From Anaerolineales bacterium UBA5797 (GTDB lineage Bacteria > Chloroflexota > Anaerolineae > Anaerolineales > Villigracilaceae), in the NCBI GenBank assembly GCA_002418205.1, contig DIDP01000008.1, forward strand, positions 7,070 through 71,069: DNA of 64,000 nt, in the 5' to 3' direction. Shown here piece after piece: positions 55,147 to 63,019 of the stretch. The notes below the pieces were generated by a model. It was given only the letters and a program-made list of their open reading frames with translations. It ran no database searches and was not told the DNA's origin. The translations under genes and the position numbers were made by a program. Numbering within the stretch: position 1 is the first letter of the stretch; each line of letters starts with the position of its first letter.

Positions 55147-56670
55147 ATGACCAATCATCACGACGCAGTCATCATTGGCGGCGGGGTTGCAGGGTTGACG
55201 GCCGCCCTGCACCTCGCCGAGCGCGGATTTAAACCGCTCATCCTCGAAGCGAGTGAGCGGGCGGGCGGCAGGCTTTCAGGCAGGGATGAGATCGATATCA
55301 ACGGGTGGAAGTTTCCGAATGAGCACGGCGTGCACGGCATCTGGTCTTCGTATGTGAATCTCAAGCATATGCTCAAACGGCACAACCTCCTGCCGCAACT
55401 CCTTCCCGCCTCCGAAGAGCAATGGATCTATCGCACGGGCGACCTTGTCCGCCGCGCGCCCATAGGTTCGACGATCCGTCACAGCAAACTTCCTGCGCCG
55501 CTGCATTACATCCAGCTTTTTCTTCTCCCGCAATTCCTCCTCATGCTCGATCCCCGCGATTGGGCGGGCATCTTCAGCGTCTGGTCGACTCTACTCATGG
55601 CGATCGGCATCGATCCGTTCGTGGAGGACCAGCCTCTCGAAGGTCTCACGTTCGGCAAGTCGCTCAAGCGTTGGGGACCCGCCATGCGGGCGCTGTTCTT
55701 CGGTCTCACGCGCAACGGACTTTCGACCGATCCCGATCAGGTCCCGCTGGCGGGTTTCCTCGCCTTCCTGCGTTTTTACACGGTCATGCGGCGCGATGCC
55801 TGGGCGTTCGAATATCTCCCGAACGGGAGCGGTGAGGTCATCGAGGAACTGTCAGCGAAGATCGAAGCGTTGGGTGGCGAGATCAGATATAAGTCCCGTG
55901 TGAAGCGGATGGCCCGAGCCGGGGATTGGACCGCGCACGTTGAGTCGGACGGAGTCCACGAGGAGGTCAAGGCCCCGTATGTCATCCTCGCTTCAGACTC
56001 CCCCGCGGCTGAATCCATCATCAGGAGCAGTTTCCCCGCTGATGTTGGGGCGGGGTCACCCCGTCCTTACTTCTTCCCGCACGGGCTGGCTCACGCGGTG
56101 ATCCGTCTGTGGTTCGACAAATCCCCGCGCAAGACTCCCGAATCGGGAATCTTCAGCGGCGACTTCATCATGCACAATTTTTTCTGGCTGCACAAGATCT
56201 ATGACGCATATCGCAAGTGGCACGAGGAGACGGGCGGCGCGTGCATCGAGGTGCATGTGTACGGACCCGACGCTGTGCTGGCGCAGTCGGACACGATCCT
56301 GATCACGAACGTGCTGACGGATTTTTTCCGCGCCTTCCCCGAGTTGAAGGGACATCTCATCAAACCGCACATCCAGCGCAACGCCGCGACGCATACGCTG
56401 CCCGCGTTGGGCGCGCGCGGCACGCATTTGGGCGTGGACACACCCTGGGAGAATTTCTTTTGCGCGGGAGATTGGGTCTGGCTTAGGAATCCGTCCTTCT
56501 TTTTGGAGCGCGCCTGTGTGACGGGACTCGAAGCCGCCAACCGTGTATTGTCTTTATGTGGAAAGGAAGTTTTCGATGTGCAAAGTTACCCGCCGCCCGA
56601 ACCGCTCGCGGCGTGGATCGAATCGTTGATCATGAAGGGGAGGAGGAAGAGAAGAAGGATGAAAAAATAA
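55147..56670 (+). CDS. phytoene-desaturase-like FAD oxidoreductase
   Basis: The 507-residue protein opens with HHDAVIIGGGVAGLTAALHL and LILEASERAGGRLSGRDEID, the FAD loop of the carotenoid desaturase/amine oxidase family. ELSAKIEALGGEIRYKSRVK is the typical segment that closes the second FAD contact, and the C-terminus has NFFCAGDWVW before the last helix (FLERACVTGLEAANRVLSLC). The substrate could be a carotenoid, squalene derivative or other lipid. The C-terminus ends in a basic tail. The gene stands alone, with dyad sites upstream and a terminator downstream, so it is regulated independently. Confidence 0.78.
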   Translation: MTNHHDAVIIGGGVAGLTAALHLAERGFKPLILEASERAGGRLSGRDEIDINGWKFPNEHGVHGIWSSYVNLKHMLKRHNLLPQLLPASEEQWIYRTGDLVRRAPIGSTIRHSKLPAPLHYIQLFLLPQFLLMLDPRDWAGIFSVWSTLLMAIGIDPFVEDQPLEGLTFGKSLKRWGPAMRALFFGLTRNGLSTDPDQVPLAGFLAFLRFYTVMRRDAWAFEYLPNGSGEVIEELSAKIEALGGEIRYKSRVKRMARAGDWTAHVESDGVHEEVKAPYVILASDSPAAESIIRSSFPADVGAGSPRPYFFPHGLAHAVIRLWFDKSPRKTPESGIFSGDFIMHNFFWLHKIYDAYRKWHEETGGACIEVHVYGPDAVLAQSDTILITNVLTDFFRAFPELKGHLIKPHIQRNAATHTLPALGARGTHLGVDTPWENFFCAGDWVWLRNPSFFLERACVTGLEAANRVLSLCGKEVFDVQSYPPPEPLAAWIESLIMKGRRKRRRMKK

Positions 56671-56671
56671 A

Positions 56672-56706
56672 AAGACCTCCGAGATCCTAAAGAACTCGGA
56701 GGTCTT
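56672..56706. terminator. bidirectional terminator between FAD oxidoreductase and kbl
   Basis: AAGACCTCCGAG pairs perfectly with CTCGGAGGTCTT around an 11-base loop, with A-rich sequence on the left that supplies a U-tract for kbl. Confidence 0.85.
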
Positions 56707-56710
56707 CGAT

Positions 56711-57889
56711 TTAAATCACACCCAACCTCTTTCCAACCTTTGCAAATGCATCCAGCCCCTTCCCCAAATCGTCATTGTCATGCGCGGCGGAGATCATGAC
56801 GCGGATGCGCGCCTTGCCCTGCGGTACAGTGGGATAGCCGATCGCCATCGCGAAAACACCTTCCTCGAAGAGTTCGCGGCTGAATTGCTGCGCCAGCGGC
56901 GCTTCGCCGAGCATGACGGGCGTGATGGGGGTTTCGCTCATGCCCGTATCAAAGCCGAGCTTCTTCATTTCCTCCTTGAAGTATCTGGCGTTCGCCCAGA
57001 GTTTGTCCACGAGTTCGGTGGATTCCTCGAGCAGGTCAACCGCCGCGAGGCATGCTGCCGCATCGGGCGCAGTGACCGCCGACGAGAACAGGAAGGGGCG
57101 TCCGCGCTGACGCAGCCACTCGACGATCTCCTTCTTCCCTGCCACCATCCCACCGACCACGCCAAACGCCTTCGACATTGTGCCGACCTCCACGTCGATC
57201 TTTCCATGCAGGTTGAAGTGATCCACGATGCCGCGTCCGCCCTTACCGAGCACGCCTTCGCCATGCGCATCGTCCACCATGAAGAGGATGTCATATTTCT
57301 GCGCGACCTCGTACAAGGCGGGCAGGGGAGCGATGTCGCCGTCCATGCTGAAAACGCCGTCGGTGACGATCAAAGCCCGGCGGTATTTTGATGCGTGTTC
57401 CTTGATGGCGTCCTCCAAGGCGCCTGGGTCGTTATGTTCATACGCGACGATCTTCGCGCCTGAGAGTCGGCATCCGTCAATGATCGAAGCGTGGTTCAGG
57501 CGATCTGAAAAGATCACGTCATCCTTGCCAACCAGCGCAGGGATGGTTCCAAGATTGGCAGTGAAGCCCGATTGAAACGTGATGACATCTTCCGCGCCCT
57601 TGAATTTGGCGAGGCGCTGTTCGAGCTGCACATGCAGATCCATCGTCCCTGCGATCGAACGCACCGCGGCGGGACCGACGCCGTATTTCTTCGTTGCTTC
57701 CTTGGCAGCTTCGACAAGTTTCGGGTGGTTCGCCAGCCCGAGATAATTGTTCGAGCAGAAGTTGAGCACGTTCTTCCCATCTACAGTGAGCCAGGCGCCC
57801 TGCGGAGAGCCGATGGTGCGGATGCGGTTGTACAAGCCTTGTTCTTTCAAGCCGTCGATCTCTTGTGTGACCCAATCGAGTTTTGACAT
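56711..57889 (-). CDS. kbl: glycine C-acetyltransferase (2-amino-3-ketobutyrate CoA ligase)
   Basis: This PLP enzyme of the alpha-oxoamine synthase family splits 2-amino-3-ketobutyrate with CoA to glycine and acetyl-CoA in threonine breakdown. Signatures are NFCSNNYLGLANHPKLVEAA, SIAGTMDLHVQLEQRLAKFK, MVDDAHGEGVLGKGGRGIVD and GTMSKAFGVVGGMVAG with the PLP Lys near residue 239. At 392 residues it fits Kbl; BioF is a close relative, but the LNFCSNNYLG and GSPQGAWL segments favour Kbl. No tdh gene is adjacent, so the threonine dehydrogenase must be elsewhere. AAGGAG lies upstream of the ATG. Confidence 0.88.
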   Translation of the reverse strand: MSKLDWVTQEIDGLKEQGLYNRIRTIGSPQGAWLTVDGKNVLNFCSNNYLGLANHPKLVEAAKEATKKYGVGPAAVRSIAGTMDLHVQLEQRLAKFKGAEDVITFQSGFTANLGTIPALVGKDDVIFSDRLNHASIIDGCRLSGAKIVAYEHNDPGALEDAIKEHASKYRRALIVTDGVFSMDGDIAPLPALYEVAQKYDILFMVDDAHGEGVLGKGGRGIVDHFNLHGKIDVEVGTMSKAFGVVGGMVAGKKEIVEWLRQRGRPFLFSSAVTAPDAAACLAAVDLLEESTELVDKLWANARYFKEEMKKLGFDTGMSETPITPVMLGEAPLAQQFSRELFEEGVFAMAIGYPTVPQGKARIRVMISAAHDNDDLGKGLDAFAKVGKRLGVI

Positions 57890-57910
57890 GGTATCTCCTT
57901 TGATACAAAC

Positions 57911-58034
57911 GGTGGTCGAGTAGCGAGGCGTATCGAGACCACAAAGATGTTATTTCAAGCTTTCTTGTTATTTCTGGTTTCGACACCGTACCTGCGGCAG
58001 GTGCAGGTGTACGCCGCTTCGCGGCTACTCAACC
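57911..58034. repeat. GGTCGAGTAGC-type inverted intergenic repeat
   Basis: TGGTCGAGTAGCGAGGCGTA at the left edge is an inverted partner of TACGCCGCTTCGCGGCTACTCAACCA at the right. The inner ends TATCGAGACCA and TGGTTTCGACA also match in inverted order. The spacer includes ACCTGCGGCAGGT, a local dyad. The whole lies in the intergenic region between kbl and the helicase-associated gene. Confidence 0.65.
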
Positions 58035-58072
58035 AGCGGGTTGCTATAAAAATATTATATTGACTTAACATA

Positions 58073-58105
58073 AAACGGTTGTCATGATTCGCCGATGACA
58101 ACCGT
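58073..58105 (-). terminator. intrinsic terminator of the helicase-associated gene
   Basis: On the minus strand AACGGTTGTCAT pairs perfectly with ATGACAACCGTT around a nine-base loop and is followed by TTATG. The structure abuts the stop codon. Confidence 0.7.
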
Positions 58106-59716
58106 TCATTCTTTCGACTCCTCAACCTCCGTAAGCAAACCCAGCTCGGTCAATGCATCCATCACTTTCTGGATGGCTCCGCCTTTGACGACCACCGTTG
58201 TGGGACTTAATACCTCACCCAGAAATCTCGCCGCTTTTGATTTGCGCATCTCTTCCAGGACTTCGGGTCTGCTCACCTTTAAAATGACCTGAGTCTGCAC
58301 CCGCGCCTCGGTCCCGTTGACCTCCCAGCGTTTGAGCGCCTTGACCAGTGACGGTGGGACCTTGTTGCCCGTGTGCTTGACGAGCAGCGCCAGCAACTGC
58401 TCGGCTTTGAGCCCCTGTTCCTTGGCGTGGGTCAGGGAGCGGGTCGTGACGCGATAGAGATATTCATCCTGCCTTGGTTCCTCCCATTCACAGAAGCGCG
58501 AGACCTGATAACGAACAACACGAGGAGCGGTTCGTTCGATATTTATCTTCCCATTTGATGCAACACTTATCTTCCCTTTTTCCTCATTTGAACTCTCGAT
58601 GGAGGAAAGACGGAAAGAGGTCGGTTCTGCCGCTCCCTCCGCAATGGACAAATCCACTTGACCGAGCCAGTGCAGGATGTCCGTGATGAAATATTTGATG
58701 AGCGCACCGTCCACCTCTTCCCAATGCGCGAAGCCGCGCAGGTACTGCCCATCGGAGGCGCGTTTGATGAACCACGAGTCGTAGTCACCGGCGGGGCGCT
58801 GGAAATCGGCATATTTCACCTTGACGTCGCGGAGGAAGGAGTTGAGGCTCCACCATTTGCCCTCAGGGATGGCATCCAACAGGTTGAGCAGGAATTCGCG
58901 CGTTTCGAGCGGCTGGTTGGTCCATTCGCCTTCACAGACGATGCCCGGCATAAGCCTGAGTTCGTTGAACGCCTCGCTTTCGAGCCAGGCATCTGCAAGC
59001 ATTGCAAGCGCGTCTTTGCGCGGCGCTTCGAGGAATTTCTTGATCGGTTCGGGTTGGGGTGTCCCTTTTTTGTTGAGGATCTTTTCGGCTTGCAGGAGAG
59101 AGAGGATCACATTTTTGGGAATCTTTGTTTCGGGCGGTTCGATGCCGAGACGCAACGCCGCTAGCAATGTCGTTGCATCATCAAGGATGGAATCATCGGC
59201 GGGGATCTCCCCTCCGCGCTCGCCGGGGGAGGCAGGGCGGCCGAGGGGTTCGACAGATATTGTAGGGACGGGAGGCTGCTCGTCCGTGCGGGAAAACAGG
59301 GAGAGCAGGTCTTCAGGGATGTAGGCAAATTCCTGCGGTCCTTTTTGGGTGTCGAAAAAAGCGCGGGCGATGAGTCCGCGATAGAAGAGAACCTCGGTTG
59401 CGGAGGCAGGCTTGAGGTAGAGTTTTTCGCGGTCGCGTTTGCCTGCGCCGGCTTCGCGGATATCGCCGTATTTGCGCGTGAATGTGCCCCAGGGGAGTCG
59501 TCCGCCCGCGTTGACGAGGGCGGTGATGGCGGAATCCGCTTCGGGTGGGAGGGAGTCGATGATTTCGGTCAGCAGGTCCGGGTCCAGAAGAGAAGCGGAC
59601 AGTTCCTCCAGCGCGCCTTCGGCTTTCGGGGATTCCAATTCGATTCCCCACAATTCTGCAACGATGCGGAGGTGTCCGATATCCTGTTTGAGGAGGGAAT
59701 GAAATAGATCGGGCAT
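58106..59716 (-). CDS. helicase-associated (XPB-like C3 domain) protein without helicase core
   Basis: The 536-residue protein has no P-loop or DEAD motif. Its N-terminal part (LGHLRIVAELWGIELE-like start, ASLLDPDLLTEIIDSLPPEA, AITALVNAGGRLPWGTFTRK) and the C-terminal part (VQTQVILKVSRPEVLEEMRK, RFLGEVLSPTTVVVKGGAIQ) resemble the winged-helix and helicase-C3-like regions found in XPB/Ssl2-associated bacterial proteins. The middle holds a long low-similarity linker. Related standalone proteins are known in Actinobacteria and Chloroflexi, with unknown role. It may work with a separate helicase. My assignment rests on pattern, not on search. Confidence 0.5.
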   Translation of the reverse strand: MPDLFHSLLKQDIGHLRIVAELWGIELESPKAEGALEELSASLLDPDLLTEIIDSLPPEADSAITALVNAGGRLPWGTFTRKYGDIREAGAGKRDREKLYLKPASATEVLFYRGLIARAFFDTQKGPQEFAYIPEDLLSLFSRTDEQPPVPTISVEPLGRPASPGERGGEIPADDSILDDATTLLAALRLGIEPPETKIPKNVILSLLQAEKILNKKGTPQPEPIKKFLEAPRKDALAMLADAWLESEAFNELRLMPGIVCEGEWTNQPLETREFLLNLLDAIPEGKWWSLNSFLRDVKVKYADFQRPAGDYDSWFIKRASDGQYLRGFAHWEEVDGALIKYFITDILHWLGQVDLSIAEGAAEPTSFRLSSIESSNEEKGKISVASNGKINIERTAPRVVRYQVSRFCEWEEPRQDEYLYRVTTRSLTHAKEQGLKAEQLLALLVKHTGNKVPPSLVKALKRWEVNGTEARVQTQVILKVSRPEVLEEMRKSKAARFLGEVLSPTTVVVKGGAIQKVMDALTELGLLTEVEESKE

Positions 59717-59770
59717 TAACTACGTTCCACCTTCCATATTCTAAAATAGAAAGTGGAAAGTAGGGAGTGA

Positions 59771-60688
59771 TTAACCGCGAATCACCTTTAGTGCATTGGG
59801 AAGGATCTCGAACGAAACTTTGCGAATGTCCGTGCCGGGACCGGAAAAGATCTCACCGTCGGCATGAATGTAAAGTGGGCGATCCGCGCTGAGGGTGAAC
59901 TTTTTGCACGTGCCCAGATGGACTTGTTTGAACCGGCCATGCGTGCCTTTCATGACTTCGGGCACGATCCTGAACATCATCGGCCGGCTGACGTTTGTGA
60001 TCATGGCATAGTCGAGAACGCCATCGTCGATCTTCGCATCGGGCGCGACGAGGAATCCGCCTCCTTCGCGCGGACCGTTGCACAGGACGAGGTAAATGAT
60101 GCTTTCCTCCATCTTTTGCCCGTCCAGTTCGATCTGCATCCTGATCGGGTTGTGGTCAAGGATGATGGTCTGGATGACGGCGGTGAGGTACATGAGGAAG
60201 CCGCGCAGGATGGGGAGTTGGTGGGAACGGATGGTGACTGTCGCCCCGAACCCGATGCCAAGCGTGTTGTCGAAGTATTCCTTGTGTCCCCGTTCATCGG
60301 TCATTAAGCCGAGGTCAACGGTGGACGGCTCGCCGTCGATGGCGCGGGTGAGGGCCTCAGTCGGTTTGATGGATGCGCCGATGCCATGCCCGAAATCGTT
60401 CCCTGAACCAACCGGCACAACGCCGAGGATGGGTCGCCTCTCTTCGGGAACCTGCATAAGCCCGTTCATCACTTCATGGACCGTGCCATCGCCGCCCATG
60501 GCGATGACCAGATCATAACCCTGTTCGCCAGCCTGTTTTGCCAGATCGATCGCATGACCGGGATAGACCGTCCCGCTCCAGTCGATGCCTCCGTGTTGTT
60601 CTGTAATGGAACGCAGGTCGCGCGCCACGCGCCAGGCGTTGCCCATATCTGCCATGGGGTTCAGGATGATCTTGATTTTCCGGTGCAT
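59771..60688 (-). CDS. diacylglycerol kinase-type lipid kinase
   Basis: The 305-residue protein has the DAGK catalytic signatures KIILNPMADMGNAWRVARDL, VIAMGGDGTVHEVMNGLMQ and GVVPVGSGNDFGHGIGAS, and the usual second beta-sandwich domain from about residue 135. The family includes DgkB, YegS and sphingosine-kinase-like enzymes, so the lipid substrate is open. It acts at the inner face of the membrane. GGAGG lies upstream of ATG 60688. The gene follows the GAF-GGDEF gene on the same strand, with a gap of 74 bases. Confidence 0.88.
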   Translation of the reverse strand: MHRKIKIILNPMADMGNAWRVARDLRSITEQHGGIDWSGTVYPGHAIDLAKQAGEQGYDLVIAMGGDGTVHEVMNGLMQVPEERRPILGVVPVGSGNDFGHGIGASIKPTEALTRAIDGEPSTVDLGLMTDERGHKEYFDNTLGIGFGATVTIRSHQLPILRGFLMYLTAVIQTIILDHNPIRMQIELDGQKMEESIIYLVLCNGPREGGGFLVAPDAKIDDGVLDYAMITNVSRPMMFRIVPEVMKGTHGRFKQVHLGTCKKFTLSADRPLYIHADGEIFSGPGTDIRKVSFEILPNALKVIRG

Positions 60689-60762
60689 GAAGGTTCCTCC
60701 GTTGCGTGGTAATGGCTGTCTTGAAACTCGGAGATTACAACCCCGAAGGAACCGATCGGAGG

Positions 60763-61995
60763 CTATCCGCCCTCGTTGTCGTGTTTGGAGATCGGTCCCG
60801 TGATCCCGCGTGCGATCTGGAATGTCCCTCGATAATATTTTTTTGCCTGATACAGCGCGGTATCGGCGGCGCGTAAAAGGTCCGGTCCGTTGCGGGCATG
60901 GACGGGGTAGATGGCGATGCCGCCTGATATCCCCAGTTTGAGCTTCCTTTTGTCGGGGAAGGTGAAATTGAGCCGCTTCATGCCTTCGGTGATCTTCTCG
61001 GTCACGATCCTGGCGGATGAGATGTCGGACTGTGTCAAGATCAGTGTCAATTCGTCGCCGCCGTAACGGGCGAGGAAGTCCGTGTTGCGGACGCCGCGTG
61101 ACATCTGGTTGAAGACCAGCCTGAGAACATCATCGCCGACCGGGTGTCCGTAGGTATCATTGATGGTTTTGAAACCGTCCAGGTCCATCATGACCACGGC
61201 GAATGAGTAATTGTTCCTGCGCGCAGATTGCACTTCCTCTTCCAATCGTTCATCCAGTGCGCGGCGGTTGGGCAGGCCCGTCAGGGTGTCGCTGTACGCC
61301 TGATGGCTGATCAACTGGTGCAGGTTGGCATTCGAGATCGCCACCGCGGCCTGATCGGAGAGCAGGCTGAGCAAACGCAGTTCCGATGATGAAAATCCAC
61401 CCGGTTTTACACGCGCCATGTTCATCACGCCGACGACCATGTCGCTCACCTTCAGCGGGATGCTGACGATGGAACCAGCCCACTCCTTTGGAGCATTGGC
61501 AAACAATGGATGATTCCGGATGTCTTCAACGATGACCATCTCCCCCTGGCGGGCGACTGTATAGGTCAAGCCGCCAGGTCTTGGTGTTGCGTAGGCTTTG
61601 TTACGCGTGCCGTCCGCGTCCAGCGCCGCGCCGAAAATGAGTTTTTGATTCTTGTAGAGAAAAATATTCGTATCGTGTGCGTTCTTGATCAACCGCATTG
61701 CCTCGCGGGTCACGGCATCCAGCACATCCGGAAGGTCCAGGCTCGAGGTAAGATTGATGCTGAGTTCCTTGAGCGCGTCCAGTTCGTCGGTCAGTTGTTT
61801 GAGATGCCCGAGCAGGGCGCGGTTGTCTATCACCCTTTGGGCAAGTTCTTCCATTTGATCAGGCGAATGCTTCTCGATCGAAGCTGTGAGAATATCTATG
61901 AGTTTCGACAGATATTCCCGCTCTTCCGGCGGTTCGCCCAGTTCCTCAAGGATGAGACGCGCGTCTGCCAGTATCTTTTTTCTATCTTCGTCCAT
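60763..61995 (-). CDS. GAF-GGDEF diguanylate cyclase with GGDEL loop
   Basis: A helical N-terminus is followed by a GAF domain (DLPDVLDAVTREAMRLIKNA, GSIVSIPLKVSDMVVGVMNM) and a GGDEF domain that starts at DTLTGLPNRRALDERLEEEV. The active-site loop reads ARYGGDELTLIL, with Leu in place of the usual Phe. An RxxD inhibitory site (RNTD) lies five residues before the loop. FAVVMMDLDGFKTINDTYGH holds the metal site. The variant loop could still be active, since the Leu does not contact the catalytic metal, but this needs assay. The ATG at 61995 is preferred; a GTG at 62028 is possible. Confidence 0.85.
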   Translation of the reverse strand: MDEDRKKILADARLILEELGEPPEEREYLSKLIDILTASIEKHSPDQMEELAQRVIDNRALLGHLKQLTDELDALKELSINLTSSLDLPDVLDAVTREAMRLIKNAHDTNIFLYKNQKLIFGAALDADGTRNKAYATPRPGGLTYTVARQGEMVIVEDIRNHPLFANAPKEWAGSIVSIPLKVSDMVVGVMNMARVKPGGFSSSELRLLSLLSDQAAVAISNANLHQLISHQAYSDTLTGLPNRRALDERLEEEVQSARRNNYSFAVVMMDLDGFKTINDTYGHPVGDDVLRLVFNQMSRGVRNTDFLARYGGDELTLILTQSDISSARIVTEKITEGMKRLNFTFPDKRKLKLGISGGIAIYPVHARNGPDLLRAADTALYQAKKYYRGTFQIARGITGPISKHDNEGG

Positions 61996-62164
61996 TTTGT
62001 TTGCCGGTGGAGGGACATTTAAGCACACTTTGACAGATTCCCATAAGGGACATATGTCCTGGTACCGGCATTCCTTGACGGTGATTATAACAATCCCTCC
62101 CTTTGACTGTATTACATGCGCGTTACAGGGTCAGGTTGATATGTTAAAATGGATGTATCCCTTT

Positions 62165-62968
62165 ATGGAAGAAAACGTGTCGGACTCCCCGAAACCTGCT
62201 CCCGCCACCCCTCTGAATCCACGCCGACGCGGGATCATCCTCGGCGCATCAGATGGACTTGGCGCCGAACTCGCCCGTCAACTTGCACGCGAAGGCTATA
62301 CACTTGCACTGCTTGCGCGTCGCAGGGAAAAACTCGAAGCGGTCTGCACCGCGATCAATTCAACCCTCGCTGAAGCGCGCGCATTTGCCTATGTCCACGA
62401 TATTTCCGAATACGATGAGGTCCCTGATCTGCTTCGAAAGATCGTTGCCGACCTCGGCGGCCTGGACCTGGTCGTCTTCGTTGCCGGGGTCAATTCCCCG
62501 CCCGGCGGCATCGACAAATATAACTTCGAGAACGACCGTAAAATGGTCGAGGTCAACCTGATCGGCGCGATGGCATGGCTGACGCCGATTGCCGAGATGT
62601 TCCAATCTGCAAAAGCGGGGCAGATCGTGGGCATCTCATCCGTGGCTGGTGACCGCGGCCGCGTGGGCAATCCCGGTTACAACACATCCAAAGCGGGACT
62701 GACGACCTACCTCGAGGCGCTGCGCAACCGCCTCACCCGCCACGGTGTCAACGTGTTGACGGTAAAACCCGGCTTTTTGAAAACGGAAATGTTGAAAGCC
62801 GCGCAGGGAGCCACTCCCTTTGCCATCGAACCCGAAAAAGCCGCAGAAGATATCCTGCGCGCCATGAAAAAACGCAAACAGCAGATCTATACCGCATCCA
62901 TCTGGCGCTGGATCATGCTCGCGATCCAACACACGCCTTCGTTCATTTTCAGAAGACTGACATTCTAA
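62165..62968 (+). CDS. DprE2-like short-chain dehydrogenase/reductase
   Basis: This SDR has the cofactor loop GIILGASDGLGAELARQLAR and the catalytic YNTSKAG, with Ser in ISSVAGDRGRVG. The C-terminus (YTASIWRWIMLAIQHTPSFI followed by FRRLTF) closely resembles the mycobacterial DprE2 end ([20 protein letters not shown]), which places it among decaprenyl-phosphoryl-ketopentose reductases. DprE2 reduces the keto-sugar made by DprE1. A DprE1-like gene follows at 63020. Starts at 62153 or 62165 are possible; 62165 is used here. A TAAAAT box lies just upstream and no ribosome site is seen. Confidence 0.78.
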   Translation: MEENVSDSPKPAPATPLNPRRRGIILGASDGLGAELARQLAREGYTLALLARRREKLEAVCTAINSTLAEARAFAYVHDISEYDEVPDLLRKIVADLGGLDLVVFVAGVNSPPGGIDKYNFENDRKMVEVNLIGAMAWLTPIAEMFQSAKAGQIVGISSVAGDRGRVGNPGYNTSKAGLTTYLEALRNRLTRHGVNVLTVKPGFLKTEMLKAAQGATPFAIEPEKAAEDILRAMKKRKQQIYTASIWRWIMLAIQHTPSFIFRRLTF

Positions 62969-63019
62969 ACTCTGGACTGGAGATTAATGACCAGTCTCCA
63001 GTTTCCGGTCTCCATACTC

